Of a DNA stretch of 64,000 nt, positions 48,000 through 61,899 are shown piece by piece. Made by a program: the position numbers and the translations under genes. The stretch lies in contig CM035225.1 in NCBI GenBank assembly GCA_020226215.1, positions 14,643,868-14,707,867 on the forward strand. Reading direction: 5' to 3'. Within the stretch, counting starts at the first letter, position 1. Each line of letters starts with the position of its first letter. The notes beneath the pieces are model-generated. The model was not told the origin of the DNA. It ran no database searches and saw nothing but the letters and a program-made list of their open reading frames with translations. This DNA is from Sindora glabra (Eukaryota > Streptophyta > Magnoliopsida > Fabales > Fabaceae).

Positions 48000-48500
48000 A
48001 GTAACAACAACGACGATACTTTTAGCGGCGACAAAATTTCAATCGTCGCTAAAGGCATTTCCGACGACAAAGTTATCGGTAAAAAAGACATAACTTTTTA
48101 GAGGGAAGCAAAAATGTAGGGCAGGAAGAATTAGGCTTTTAGCGACGACTTTTTGTCGTTGCTAAAAGCCTAAAAAAATTTCGATGGGAAAATTTCTCCT
48201 TCAGCAACGACACTGTCGTCGCTGAAAATGCAGACTTTCAGCGACGACACTGTCATCGCTGAAGGGTACATCATCAGCAACGACAGTGTCGTCACTGAAA
48301 GTCTTGAATTTTTAGCGACGACAGTGTCGTCGCTAAAAGCCTAATTCGAATTCCGAGACAAGGCTTTAGCGACGACTTTGTCGTCGATGAAGGTCACAAC
48401 TTTCAACGACAACATTGTCGTCGCTGAAAGCCGCTCGGTCGTCAGTGAAAGCTTCAGCGACAACCGAAATTTTTTTAGTCGTCGGTGAAAGTTTTGACTA
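48000..48500. repeat. Left subterminal repeats of the CACTA element
   Basis: About a dozen copies, in both orientations, of a motif built on TTTAGCGACGAC and TCGTCGCTAAAAG. Such arrays are the binding sites of the TNPA-type protein in the En/Spm family. Confidence 0.85.
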
Positions 48501-49033
48501 TTTATTCGCGGCGCCTCCTCCCTCTTCATTTGCGCGCTTAAAATTTCTGGACCTAAGGTAAGTTCTTGAACTTTCTCTTTCTTTTAAATTATTTTTAATT
48601 TTAATATATTTATTTTTTATATATGTTGATATGTATTAATTTTGTATGTTGTATCTTTTAATTTGTTAGTTATTATTAGCACTTAGCTTAGTTCGTGGAG
48701 AGTATTCAGTGTTGATCAGTAGATTTTTACCATTGAGGTATGTAAATAAAAAGTTATAATTTTTTTTGTGTAATAATATATTTAATTTACTCAAATAGTT
48801 TGCAATGAATTAATAGAATTGATAATATGTTTAATTTAATATGAAATTTTGTATTATTTAATTTTGTATGTTGTAAATTTTAAATTTATTTATGTAAATT
48901 TAACTTAGCATAAATTTTATAAATATAAATTTTATTATTATTATGCATCCCTCAATTTATAATTTTGAAGTATACAATATATGTGTAGATTATTCAGTTA
49001 GACTAATGTAAGATAAAATAGTTATGATATTTT

Positions 49034-49893
49034 ATTCACAAAATTTAAAATTTGTGATGCAATTTAGGAAACTTCAAACTTATTAGATTTGGTGAAATAA
49101 TGTAAGATAGATAATTAGAATAAATATATAAATTTATCTTAGAAAGTAAGAGATTACAATAATATAGTCTTTTTTTTAATTGAAATTGAAACTTAACAAT
49201 TCAAATTATATTATTTACACCACATACTAAGAAAAATTCAATTAAACTAGAGATCACATGAAAATAAAACCTTAACAATCCAAATTATGATACCTACATT
49301 ACATAAAAATAAAAAATTTCAAAATACTAGGAAGTTCTCATGAAAATCACCCCCCTCTTGGATAAAACTACATTTACTTAAATAAAGAAACTGAATTGCG
49401 CATCTTATAAATAATATACATCTTATAAAACTAAATTTACTTAAATTTACAACTAGGAAGTCCATTCACAAAATCTAAAATTTGTGATGCAATTTAGGAA
49501 ACTTCAAACTTATTAGATTCGATGAAATAATGTAAGATAAATAATTAGAATAAATATATAAATTTATCTTAGAAAGTAAGAGATTACAATAATATAGTCT
49601 CTTTTTTAATTGAGATTGAAACTTAACTATTCAAATTATATTATTTACACCACATACTAAGAAAAATTCAATTAAACTAGAGATCACATGAAAATAAAAC
49701 CCTAACAATCCAAATTATGATATCTACATTACATAAAAATAAAAAATTTTAAAATACTAGGAAGTTTGCATGAAAATCACCCCCCCTCTTGAATAAAACT
49801 ACATTTACTTAAATAAAGAAACTGAATTGCGTATCTTATAAATAATATACACCTTATAAAACTAAACTTACTTAAATTTACAATTAAGAAGTC
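49034..49893. repeat. 430-bp tandem duplication in the CACTA leader
   Basis: The block 49034-49463 is repeated at 49464-49893 with only scattered substitutions (start TTCACAAAATTTAAAATTTG versus TTCACAAAATCTAAAATTTG). It is non-coding and lies between the left repeats and the first transposase gene. The rest of 48500-50550 shows no coding frame. Confidence 0.9.
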
Positions 49894-50558
49894 CGTATTC
49901 ATAATATACACCTCTCTATAAAGAAGCTGAATTGTGCACCTTATAAATATAGTAGAGTAGGTTATACGTTTGAATTCCTACAAGCTTATTGTGAAACATA
50001 ATAGTTGTTATGAATATTTAAAAAAATCAATAATCTACATAATAAGTTACTTAAATAATAGTACTGACACTTAAACAATGATACTCATAAATTATTGTAT
50101 CATTAATTTTAATTATTGTAAATATATTTTTACAATAATTTTAAATGAAACTGTATTTGCATTTAAATTATAAGCTTAGACCCGTTCAAGCCTTTGAATT
50201 GTCTTGAAAAGTTGGACAATTTAGGATATTATCATGTAATTATTATTAACAATTTATCCGGCTCTTGTTTAATATTGTGAAAATATCTTAGCATCCTAAC
50301 TGTTCTCCGGGTATAAACTATACAGGCGTATAGTTTAGGCACTTGGAGAATTATAGGGAGATGCTGCCGAAATTTCTGCACGAATCAATTGATGAGCGTG
50401 AATAAATTGAAAAAAATAATAACTATAGAAATATCTCGAATGGGATAGGACCCTACCCTTCAAAGTTGGAGTGGTATGATGCATTTAGGGTGACTGTCAA
50501 ATATTAATCAACACACTTTATTTCACCTAAAGCAATTTTCTTCCTATTCAGTGATACA

Positions 50559-53500
50559 ATGTCTGTCGATAAAAGTTGGATACATCTACCAAATCGATTG
50601 TCAGATGAGCATTGGAATGGTGCGGTAAGATTTGTTCAAAGAGCCAAAAACTTTGCCAATGAAAGGGGTTTGGTAAGATGCCCATGCAAAAAGTATGTGA
50701 ATTTAATATTCTAGACATTACTAACATTGGAGGCGCATATTATAGATAATGGATTTCATCCATTATACATAAATTGGGTACACTATGGCGAAGTAGATGT
50801 TTCAACTTCTAAAGGAACTAGTGGGATATCTCCCAACAATAGAGATGAGCTAGCAGATATTATACATGATTTCATTGGCCCTGAGGCACCTGAAGTTGAT
50901 TTTCACAATGACGAGTACAGGGGTGAGAATGCGGCTGACGAAGACATTGGAACAAAATATAGTAACTATGATAACCTGTTCGAGCAAGTAGAAACAGAGT
51001 TGTATCCAGGATGCATAGCATTTTCAGCCTTGAACTTCTTGGTGAAACTTATGCATTTGAAGGTTCTGCATAAGTGGACAAACAAGTCATTTGATGCTCT
51101 TCTTCTATTGTTAAAAGAGGCACTTCCAAATGACAATAAATTGCCTTAATCGTACTATAGTACAAGGAAATGGCTCAACAAGTTAGGATTGGGGTATGAA
51201 TCAATCCATGTATGCAAACATGATTGCGTACTTTTTTGGAAAGATCATGCTTCTAAAGATAATTGTCTAATTTGTGGGGAAAGCCAATGGGTAAATAAAA
51301 CTACAAAAGGAAAGAATGTGCCCTAAAAAGTGGTTCGATATTTTCCTTTAACTCCTCGATTACAACATCTGTACCGGTCGAGACATACTGCAAAGAACAT
51401 GATATGGCATCACACTGGAAAATTAAAAGAAGAGGGAGTAATGCGACATCCCGTGGATGGAAAAGCCTGGCAAGAGTTCGATAAGAGGTATCCTAATTTC
51501 TCCGCTGACCCACGAAACGTTAGGTTGGATTTTAAGTGCAGATGGATTTAATCCTTTTAGTGATAGGAACCTATCCTACAGCATGTGGCCAGTGGTTATG
51601 ACTACTTATAACTTGCCACCATGGGTATGCATAAATCAATATTTTTTCATGTTGACCCTATTAATCCCAGGGCCGCAATCGCCAAGTAAAGATATCGATG
51701 TGTTCTTACAGCCGGTCGTAGAAGAGTTGAGGGAGTTGAAACTTAAGATGTGAATACAAATACGATATTCAATATGTGGGCAGTATTGCTTTAGACTATA
51801 AATGATTTTCCTGCTCGAAGTAGTCTATCCGGGTAAAGTGGGCAAGGATACAAAGCATGTCCTACATGTAATTTGGATACTCCGTCAATTCGAGTTAGAG
51901 GAAAAATAGCTTACGTTGGTCATCGTCGTTGGCTTCCAAGAAGTCACACATGGAGAAATAGGAAAGAATTCAATGGGAGGTCGGAGAGGAGAGCCCCTCC
52001 TCGGCCTCTTACCAATAATGTTATCATGGAACAGTTGGGTAAAGTGTCACAGAGACTTTCAGGAAAACATGCTGAATTTGGTGGTGTAAAGCGAAAGAGG
52101 GGTGCCGACGAACTTAATTGGAGTAAGAGAAGTATATTTTTTAATCTTCCTTATTGGCCAACAATGAACTTAAGGCATAACATTGATGTGATGCATGTTG
52201 AGAAAAATGGATGTGATAGCATCTTAGGTACATTATTGGAGATTGAGCACAAAACAAAAGATACAGACAATGCAAGACGAGATCTGGCAGACATGAAGAT
52301 AAGGGCTAACTTGCATCTGTATAAGCAGAGGGGTTAACTTTTCAAGCCGCATGCTGGATATACGCTTAACTAAGAAGAGCGGAAACGATTTTGCCAATAT
52401 ATAAAGAATGTGAAATTTTCAGATGGGTTTGCTGGGAGTCTTGGTAAGAATGTCACAGATCGTGACCTCAAGTTAAAGGGGTTGAAATCACATGATTGTC
52501 ATGTTATTATGCAAAGACTGTTAGGACCAGGTGTTCGGGCTTTTTTGCTAAAGGAATTATCATATCCACTTATTGAGTTATGTAACTTCTTTAGTCAAAT
52601 ATGTGCTAGAACTCTCAACATGAAGGATATTCTGCAAGCCAAATAAGACATTATCATAATTTTGTGCAAGCTTGAAAGGATATACCCCCCAGCATTTTTT
52701 AACATAATGGTTCACTTGGTGATGCATTTGCTAGACGAAGCATTGGAAGGAGGACCCGTTCATTTTCGGTGGATGTACCCATATGATAGGTATATAAAAA
52801 AGTTAAAGGATTATGTCCGAAATCGTGCTCGATCGGAGGGTTCAATTGTAGAAGGATATATTGTTAATGAGGCATTAACATTTTTTTCTATGTATTTGGA
52901 AGGAGTGGAAACTAGATTCAACCGACCTGATAGAAATCAAGATGTAACACTTAGTCAAACAAGAGGGACATTGTTGGTGTTCCGATCCCAATGTCGACCG
53001 ATAGGGAAGAAGATTATTTCTCATTTCGATAGGAAGGATCGGGATGTTGCAGTATGGTACATCTTGAATAATTGTACTGAGATTGAAAAATATCTCCAGT
53101 AAGTAACTTAAACTTCAGTTGTGTTCTTCTCCCTTATGTAATTATAATAGACTAAGATTATTATGTTCTATAGTGAGCATCGATTGGAACTCGAACGAAG
53201 TGGTGTTGAAGATATTGATAACTTACAGAGAACCAAATTCCCCTCGTGGTTTTACTCGAAGGTAAGGGTTTTTTCTTCCCAAATTCATTGAACGAATATC
53301 TTAAATATTGTTCACTTCTCTTGTTGATATTTTAATTTAATTCTTGGAATAATTGCTACTTTTTTAAATGTACTATTTACATAGGAATCGTTCCCCAGAA
53401 GCCACTGAAAAGTTACTATCATTAGCCTCCGGTCCCAGTTTCACTAACATGATATACTCTGCGTGTATTGTGAATGGAGTTCGCTTGGTAGTCAAAACTC

Positions 53501-54153
53501 GAGATGAGAAGCATAAAATGCAAAATAGTGGCATTTCTGTTCCGGGGATTGATGGTAACATGTTCTATGGTGTACTGGAAGAAATAATTAAGTTAACTTA
53601 TTTAAATAAGTACAGTGTGACTTTATTTAAATGCAAGTGGTATGACACTGATTCTACAAAGAAGAAACTTTAGATTGACAAGAATATCACAAGTATCCCC
53701 ATCAATGGACAATGGTACAAGGATAATCCTTATATACTTGTTACTCAAGCAAAATAAGTGTTTTACACTGAGGATCTCCTTAATGGACTAAATTGGAGGG
53801 TCATCCATAATATGGTACATCACGATATATGGGATCTACCCAGTGATGGAGATAATGCACAAGACCTGTTATTTCTGCAGGATAGTAACTTGTCTAACTT
53901 CAACCTTATAGTTGATCTGGGATATTTTGATCTAGTACATCTAGGTAATGAAAGAAATAGTCCTTCAATCATTCCAACGTACAGGAATGTTGGATCTGGT
54001 GCTCATGGAGAAGATGCCTTCATCAATGATGACAAGAGCCTTGAAGACGAAACAATTGATGATTATATGGATGAGGAACCCACACAATCTGAAAATAAAG
54101 GAGAATCCAATGACCATGAGTCTATTAAGTTCACCGACACTGATTTTGACTAG
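50559..54153 (+). pseudogene. CACTA transposase (TNPD-like), degenerate
   Basis: The start is MSVDKSWIHLPNRLSDEHW at 50559, with CPCKKYVN at about 50678-50701, the Transpos_assoc domain. The transposase_21 core is spread over 51180-52650 in several frames (SIHVCKHDCVLFWKD, VRYFPLTPRLQHLYRSRHTA, TPSIRVRGKIAYVGHRRWLP, SHTWRNRKEFNGR, MNLRHNIDVMHVEKN). The DUF4218 region follows at about 52662-53100 (YPPAFFNIMVHLVMHLLDEA, GPVHFRWMYPYDRYIKKLK, EGYIVNEALTF). A DUF4216 region comes last at about 53450-53850 (FYGVLEEIIKLTY, VTLFKCKWYDTD), then an acidic tail to the stop at 54153. In-frame stops (after 50720, at 51147, 51326, 52335, 52644, 53671 and others) and frameshifts disable it. Introns are likely near 53101-53174 and 53262-53383. 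Confidence 0.88.
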
Positions 54154-54304
54154 GGATAAAATAACATTTTCGAACTACAACTCATAATTGTGTAAGCATG
54201 ATTATTAAAATAATCAATATGAATGTAAAAAGTTGAACCACTTAATCGTTCAACTAGACATTGAATTCTTTTTAATTACTTATATAATGTGTATTATTTT
54301 AGTT

Positions 54305-56047
54305 ATGGCGGATGTCGAGGCACGATACCACGAAGATGACGCTGGAAGCGACCTACCCATATTCCATCACAGTGCGAGGGATTAGGTATTTGTTATTAAT
54401 TGTGCATACCTAAGCTTAATTAAATATTATGTTTATTATGATAATATTTTTCTTTATTAATTGAAGTAGCACCTGCTAGAAAGAGGGGACCGAACAGGTC
54501 CCTAAGACTGCACGAGAAGATAGGCAAGGGTGGAGGCAGACCGGTGCCTGTACAGTTTGATATGACTGGTACATGGTATGCGGTTGGTGAGAATGCCAGT
54601 CATCTCTCTCGTGATATTGGCAGCATGATCCACGCCCACGTGCCACCCTATTATAAGTCATGGCGGGTTGTACCTCAGCAGATCCGAGATAAAGTTGTGC
54701 AAGAGGTTTGTGTAAGTATCCATTTCCTCCAATTGTTGAATTAATGTCTTCGAGATTGAAATTTCTAAATATATGACTCATAAATTTATTAAATGTCTTT
54801 TAATGCAGTCCCATTTCGAGTTCCAGGGCATCTCTGAGGGTGATTGGGATAAAGCGCTCTCTGGTTTGATGCAGGACTGCTGCCGACCTATACAGAGATT
54901 GGAAGTACAGGTTGAATAAGTATTTCTTAGAGCATGGAGGTGATCGATACCAGGAGTATGACTTGGATCAAGCTCGACATTGTGTGCCTCGATCTGTCTC
55001 ACCGCAGACATGGCAGAGGTGTGTGGACTTCTTTGATAGCGACGAGTACAGGGTAAGTATGACATTTTATGGTATTATGTCAGTATTTCATAATTAATAA
55101 ATTGTAAACATAAAAATTTAACTTTTTCCTCTTAATTTGTAGGAGTTGTCTACAAGAAATACAAATAATAGAGCACAGAAGGTCGTGAATGACCGGCATG
55201 GGTCAAAGTCTATTGCTGCACATCGCTTTGATAAGGTAATTTAATTTTTTTATATCTTTTTTAAATATATCCACTTGTTAAATAGCATTACTACTCTTCA
55301 TCCTTTTTTTCTGTTACAAAAATTGAATAGAGAAACAGAGATACTAGTGAGCTGTAATCAATTCCCGATAACTTTAGGGACTAACACACATATAGGTCGG
55401 GGGAGTGGGTGCATCTGATCCCTTAGGGGCGACATGTAAGTTATTTGAATTTCATATTTTAAATAAAATTTTACAAATATATCTTGTAAAATAGATTTCT
55501 TATTAATTTTTTTTAATAATTTAAGGCGAGGATGACTGAGCTCATGACTCAGCATGTACAGTCTAGTGTATCATCCACTAGCTTGCCTACGACTCCTGTA
55601 CAGTTAGATGAGGCTATCATTGCCGATAAGGTGCTTGGCACTCATCGAGGGTACAGGAAGGCTGTTGGTTGTGTACTTACTGGTCAAACTTATCATTCGA
55701 TGGGGACTTCTAGCACGGGGAGGAGCTCACAGAGTGTGTCTCAGGTCGATGAGTTGCAGGAGCAATTATACTAGAGTCGGGAGCAGGTTAAGCAAAGCCA
55801 ACGATTGATTCAGGAGCAACAGCAATAGCTTGATCAGCAGCAACAGCTTAAGACTTATCTTACTAAAATGAGCTCGATCATTAGACAGTAGGGTATCGTC
55901 CTACCGCCGCCTCCATTTGCTGCTACTACACCGCCTAGGCCGAGTAGATTTATGCCTACACCTACCGCTCAGCCGCCACCGTCATTTTATCATCCTCGTA
56001 GTCAGGATGATGATGACGATGATGACGACGATGATGGTGTACTGTGA
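54305..56047 (+). pseudogene. CACTA second gene (TNPA / Transposase_24-like), degenerate
   Basis: The start is MADVEARYHEDDAGSDLPIF at 54305. Recognisable blocks: VPVQFDMTGTWYAVGENASH with SHLSRDIGSMIHAHVPPYYK, then VVPQQIRDKVVQEV (54540-54710), after which a GTAAGT donor at 54712 begins an intron ending near 54808; then YFLEHGGDRYQEYDLDQARH...VSPQTWQRCVDFF (to a GTAAGT donor at 55053, acceptor at 55142), RAQKVVNDRHGSKSIAAHRF (55165-55235), a Gln-rich coiled region near 55760-55860, and a Pro-rich then Asp-rich C-terminus (56005-56047). This is the plant transposase_24 type that binds subterminal repeats. Several stops (for example after 54384 and at 55772) break it. Confidence 0.82.
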
Positions 56048-56384
56048 TATTTACACCTCCCTGCTTCCCTATAGTATATTTTGTATATGTATTTTTATAT
56101 TTTTTATGTGTACACATTTACATGGATGATGTATATATAATTTATTCATATAAATATTATTTTTACCATTGCTTTATGAGTATTAATTTTTTATGTTGGA
56201 TCAAATTGTTAGACATTATTATTAATACTAATGATATATTATAATTGTATAATTTATATTAAATTAAATTTAAAAAAATTATTAAACAATTTAAGTTAAT
56301 TAAAATAAAGAATATATTAGATAATATATTATTTGAAATATACGACAATTTGATTTTAATTTTAAAAAAAAAATTCAAAAAACC

Positions 56385-56770
56385 TTTAGCGACGACAATT
56401 ATCGTCGCTATAGGGCAAAACATCGTCACTGAAGATTAAATTTTCAACGACGACTTTTCACTTTTAGCAACGACAAAATCGTCACTAAAAGTTCACCTTT
56501 CTCGTCGCTAAAATTCAGATCTTTAGCGATGACTTATTCCCTATAGCAACAACAATAGTCGCTGCTAAAAATCAAATTTTAAAATTTTTTGAATTTTGAA
56601 ATTATTTTTTGCAACAATATTGTCGTCGCAAAAGGCCGGACTTTTAGCGCCAACATCGCTAATGACTTTTTCAAGCACGAACCTATACCAACGACATTTT
56701 TAACGATGACTTTTTATTTTGCAACGATCGAATACTTTTTAGCGACGACAAATGTCGCCACTAAAAGTCT
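56385..56770. repeat. Right subterminal repeats of the CACTA element
   Basis: About ten degenerate copies of the same AGCGACGAC / GTCGTCGCTA motif in both orientations, more decayed than the left array. Confidence 0.85.
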
Positions 56771-57039
56771 TTTTTGCTGTAGTATTTTTTATATATATTT
56801 GAACATATAAATAATTTGGATTAAATTGATTAACTTAAATATATTAAGTAATTAAAATAAATTTAATTTAATATTATATTATATTCAATTAAAAAAATAT
56901 TATGGATGAATGTATAATAACACTCTCTATATTAATTTGATTTGAAATGCATGCATTTAATTTAAAAACATTTTTAATGGGTATGTTGTATTTTTTTTTG
57001 GTAATGTAATGGCATCTTAAAACCTAAAAAGAAAATAAA

Positions 57040-60000
57040 AAACTATTTAATGATAATCTCTCAGATCTTAGATACTATCAAAATATTAGCAAAAACTAAT
57101 GTGGAAATTTGAGGTAGAGGACTATGAAATAAATGAGTTCCTAGCTTTATAGAAATGTTGGGATTAGCCATTCTGTCAACACAATTGTTTCCCTTTCTAT
57201 ATGTGTGTTAGATAACAATGTCCCACTCTTTCTTTAATAATCTATGTACTGCCAACATTAATTGATTTCTTCTATTGTTGGAGTTAGTTAGGCAATAAAA
57301 AAAGGCTTTAGAGTCACATTCAAAGATAACCTTCTTATATCCCATGTTCCATGCAACTTGAAGACCACAAAAAGCTCCCTAATATTTAGCTATGAAGGTT
57401 GAACAATGACCAAAGCTCTAGCAAAACCAATTACCCATCCTCCATTTAAGTCTCAAAGAATACCTCTATAACTAGCTCTATTATCTTCACCTCTAGTTAC
57501 ACCATTCATATTAATCTTTAGCCAACTAACTGGAGGTAGATTCCAACATACTTCCACTTTTCCCAGGGTTTTGTGCTCATTTGTATTGTCATTCGCTAGT
57601 GCAACACTCACTTGTTCTACATATTTCCAAACTATACTAGTTAGATTAAGAGGGTATTGGAATGAAGCTTGGTGACATGATTTGTTTTGCCATTGCCATA
57701 ATTGCCAATAACGAGTTGTTGATATTGTTTGCTAGCTAATTTTTTGCTCATTCTTTTAGGTCATATAATTGTTAAGGTTTAGCCAAATCTAGTCTCTAGT
57801 TGTACATGCACTACCTACTAAGATAAAACATGCATCAATTAACTATAACTAGAGATTTCTTACCATTGGACAATCACATAAGACACAAAGGACAATTTCT
57901 TCCTTCTCCACACACATTTGACAAAAAGGACTACCATGACCGCATTTGCTCACTTAGGAGTTTGTTAAGAACTCATTATGGACCACTTGCCAAATAAAAC
58001 ACCTTAATTATTAAAGAGCTAGAATATTGTAGATATTTTTCTAAATTTTATCAAGAGTGATCCATATGTCTTCCATAAGAAATTGGTAAGCTTCTTTAAC
58101 TAAAAAAAATTCTTGTTGGATTATTCGCCCAAGATTGCGTATTAGGACCAGCATCTGGACTTCGAAGAAGGCAAGTTTAGATCTTTTTCATTATAAACTC
58201 TGGCAAGATGGTCTACAACAAATTCCAATCCCAGTCATTATTATTTGTCATAAATTCATTAACCTTTTGCATTTTTCTATTCATTATTCATACAATCAAA
58301 TGCAAAGTGTATAAGAGGTTGATCAAAACCTAAATAATTATCTAACAAGAACTGCATTAACTCCTCATTATTAACTTGCCATTCTAAGCCATGAACAATT
58401 TCATTTTGAGAATCATTATTGGACCTTTTAAGATCTATAGGCCAATCTCCTCTAAATCCATATTTTCCTTTCATAATCTTCACCTATAATCTATCCTCTT
58501 CAATACAAACTTTATAGCAAAGTTTCATCAAACATGTCATATTCATCTTTTCCAAGTTCCTTAAACCTAAACCACCAGAGTTTCTTGGTTGATAGATATT
58601 TTGCCAACCAATAGGATATATTTTCCTCACATTTCGAGCATGCCCTCATATAAAATTGCTTTGCATTTTTTCTATATCCAACATATTCTTTAAGGGATTT
58701 TTTCCACCTACATATTGTATATGGGAGTACTTAATATAACAAATATGCAAGAGTTATTATTCTAGCCATAAATAAAGCTTTGGTTTGCCATCCTACAAGT
58801 TTTTAATCAATTTTATTCAATAGCTCATCATATCTTCTAATATCCCTTTCAGACAAATGTAGGTTAATACCAAGATATCTCTTTAAATTTTGACTTTAAG
58901 AGAAGCCACTAAGTTCAACAATTTCATTTGTTAAAGTTAGATCCATGTTTTTTGAAAACAAACTCTTAGATTTAGCTTGGTTAACCTTTTTAGCTAGAAG
59001 CTGCACAAAAGGTTAATAAACATTTCAAGACACATCTTATTTAGTCTAAAGTGGATTCGAAAAACAAAATGAGATTGTCAACAAACATAAAATGAGATAT
59101 ATATGGTCCTAATCTACTGGCTTTAGTAAGCTTCTAGTTCCCTACTTCTACCGTATCCATAATTATGTGAGATGGTTTTTTCATACAAATTACAAATAGA
59201 TAATGAGAAATAGGATCCCCTTGTATGATTCCTCTTAATGCTTGGAATTTTGTTGTTTTGTTTCCATTCTAAAGAATGTCAAGGTCGACATAGTGACATA
59301 ATTCATTAGTAACAAATGAAGTTGATTAGGAATACCAACTTCTATTAATACATCTGACAAGAAACACTATGTAATTTTATCATAAGCTTTTTCAAAATAG
59401 ATTTTAATAGTCATGAATCCTTTTTGTCCTTTCTTTCTTTGCATAGAGTGGATCATCTCACTAGCTATAATAATGTTATCCTGAATGCACCTTTTCAAAA
59501 CAAAACTAGATTGAAATGGAGAGATTAGGTTGGCAAAAGAGACTTTAATCTATTGATAATAACTTTAGTAATGCATTTGTAGCTTACATTACATAAAGAA
59601 ATTGGCCTAAAATAATTTATAAATTCTAATTAACCCACTTTAGGGATCGATGTGATTAAAGTTTAGTTAACATTTTTAATTCTATTTCTCCTTTTAAAGA
59701 CATCTCTCACAAATATAGTTAGATTGTGACTTACTTTATCCCTTTTCACTTGATAAAATGCAATTGGGAAATCATCCTAACCTAGACTCTTTGTTAAACC
59801 TATATCAAATATTGCCCAGTTGATTTCATATGACGATAGTCTTGTATTCAATTTGCTAATATCATCCTCTTCAAACATAGGAAATGAGAATTCTATAATG
59901 AAAGAGGTATATTGATCAAAATCTTCACCAAAGAGATTTATATAAAATTCCACGATCATATTAGTCAATAAATGCTTATCATCAATCTAATGACTATTAC

Positions 60001-61137
60001 AATTTTGTAGCATAGAAACTTTATTATATCTCCATCTGACCATAGTCTTAGTATGATAAAACTTGGTATTTCGATCCCTATCTTGAATCTATATGGATCT
60101 TGAGTTTTAATATTGTAAAACTTCTTGTTTTAGCACTTCTAATAAATCTCGTTGCAATTGTTTTTCAAGACTACCTAAATGAGGATTCCATTTTCTTTCT
60201 AAGGCTAGCTAAGCCCATTTTATACAAGCTAAAATTTTATTCTTCTTCTTTTTTATATGGCTAAACACCTCTTTATTCCAAGCTTTCAACTTATCTAGAA
60301 GATTTTGGATATTGTCTAAAAAAATGTTTCTAATCACTCCAATTTTCATTCAAAAATTGAAGGAATTGGTTGTGTAATAACTAAGCCACTTTAAAATGAA
60401 ATAGCCTATTTTACCTTTTGCTTATCCCTCAAGAAGTATAAATCATCAAAGGATGAGGGTCTGAGTAGACTCTTAAAAGGACCTTAGTAATAACATCATT
60501 AAATTTGTACCTTCATTCTGCATTACATAATTCTCTATATAACCATTCAAAATTATGACCATAACCATCACAAATCGACACTCTTTAAGTAAAATATGGC
60601 CCTTGTCAACCCAAGTCAGTAAAGCCACATTTATTAATCCAATCTAAGATTTCTTCATATCTTTTACTCACGACCGAAGCTCCTTCTTTTTTTTCTATGG
60701 AGTGTGCAATATCATTAAAATCACTAATTATAATCCAAGGTTCATGGATAAACCTTGAAAGCCTCAAAATTTGAGATCGGCATTCTCTAAAGGACTTAAT
60801 TTGAGGACTTATATATACTATCATTGGAAGTCAACATGATTTATTTTCATCAACAACTTTTAATATGAACAAATTGAAATGAAGTATGAATGACTTCAAT
60901 CTTAACTTTATCTTTTTTCCACTCAATCCATATTCCTTCTGCCAATCTTTTGCCTTTTCTTAAACAAAAAAATCAGGAAAATGCAATTTTTGAAAAATCT
61001 CCTTAGATTTACTTGAATTAACTTTGGTTTCTAGTAAAGCAATTATAGCTAGTTTGTGCTTTTAGTATGTAATTGACATGAACAATAAACTCATGGTTGG
61101 TAACACCCCTGCAATTCCAAGTTATGAAATTAATCAT
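57040..61137 (-). pseudogene. LINE ORF2 (endonuclease, reverse transcriptase, RNase H), degenerate
   Basis: The start is MINFITWNCRGVTNHEFIVH at 61137, the family N-terminus of the APE-type endonuclease. The endonuclease continues to about 60500 (RFIHEPWIIISDFNDIAHS at about 60710-60760, where the family has GDFN). The linker and RT follow at about 59970-58700 (ALFDIGLTKSLG-like before the RT; FRPISLCNVSYKCITKVI; SPFQSSFVLKRCIQDNIIIA; IYFEKAYDKI). The zinc-binding zf-RVT region lies at about 57970-57870 (FCQMCVEKEEIVLCVLC), and the RNase H domain at about 57540-57060 (WLKINMNGVTRGEDNRASY). Stops occur throughout. Confidence 0.85.
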
Positions 61138-61899
61138 TAAAATAAAATTAAATTGTAACTATTAACCTAACTCAGTACATTATCCATATCAACATAGATT
61201 CCAGTAACCTATGACATATCCATCTGCATATTTGAATCACTGCTCTTCTATGTTTCCTTAACCATGGAATCATATTTTAGATTTAATGCAGAATTTTCTC
61301 TCAAAATGATGTGCTAGTCAAAAGGTTTTCCCATCATATCAATATTCATAATGTCTGTGCAATGTCAAGTTTGCTATTTTGCATCAATAATGGACTCAAA
61401 ATTTTGTTGCTCTCTTGGATGACATTGATTAACTTTATTTAGTGTAATTCGCATAGTAAATTTCTTATGCATCACCTCTTCCTTATGTTAAGCCTTGTTT
61501 CTTTCAATAAGCAAGCCCACTATATTAACTTTGTTATTGTCTCTATTCTTTAATGTCTTTTTATTATCATCCAAAGAAGTCAGAGCTTTCTTTTGATTTT
61601 TAATCTCAAGCTATATAAAGTTTTTTTTGCCTATTATGGGGAATGTTTAAGTTTGAATTTTTTTCTCTTACTGCATTATAAGCCTCTTTTAAGTGCTCAT
61701 CTTATCCACTACTTTCATTGTTAAATATAGGATTAGCAAGGGCTACAAAACAAGAACCCTCAGGTTTGTTTCACCTATAATTTTCTAGCTAGTATTCATC
61801 CTCATATTTTGCTTTGGTCTTTGGACTATCATCCAATCCCTAAACTCCATAATAGGTTAGTTTTGATGACTTTGTTGCTAATGAATAGTATTAGAAATA

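Larger units (their letters stand above)
47987..56784 (+). mobile_element. CACTA (En/Spm-type) transposon, 8.8 kb
   Basis: The left end reads CACTACAAGAAAAAG and the right end reads TTTTTTGCTGTAGTA, inverted apart from a few bases (the last base of the right end is A where G is expected). It is flanked by a 3-bp TTT duplication (47984-47986 and 56785-56787). The empty site is visible in copy 1 near 26895. Arrays of short subterminal repeats lie inside both ends, and two transposase-region genes read left to right. It inserted in the gene C flank after the duplication. Both genes carry stops, so the element is probably immobile by itself. Confidence 0.92.
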
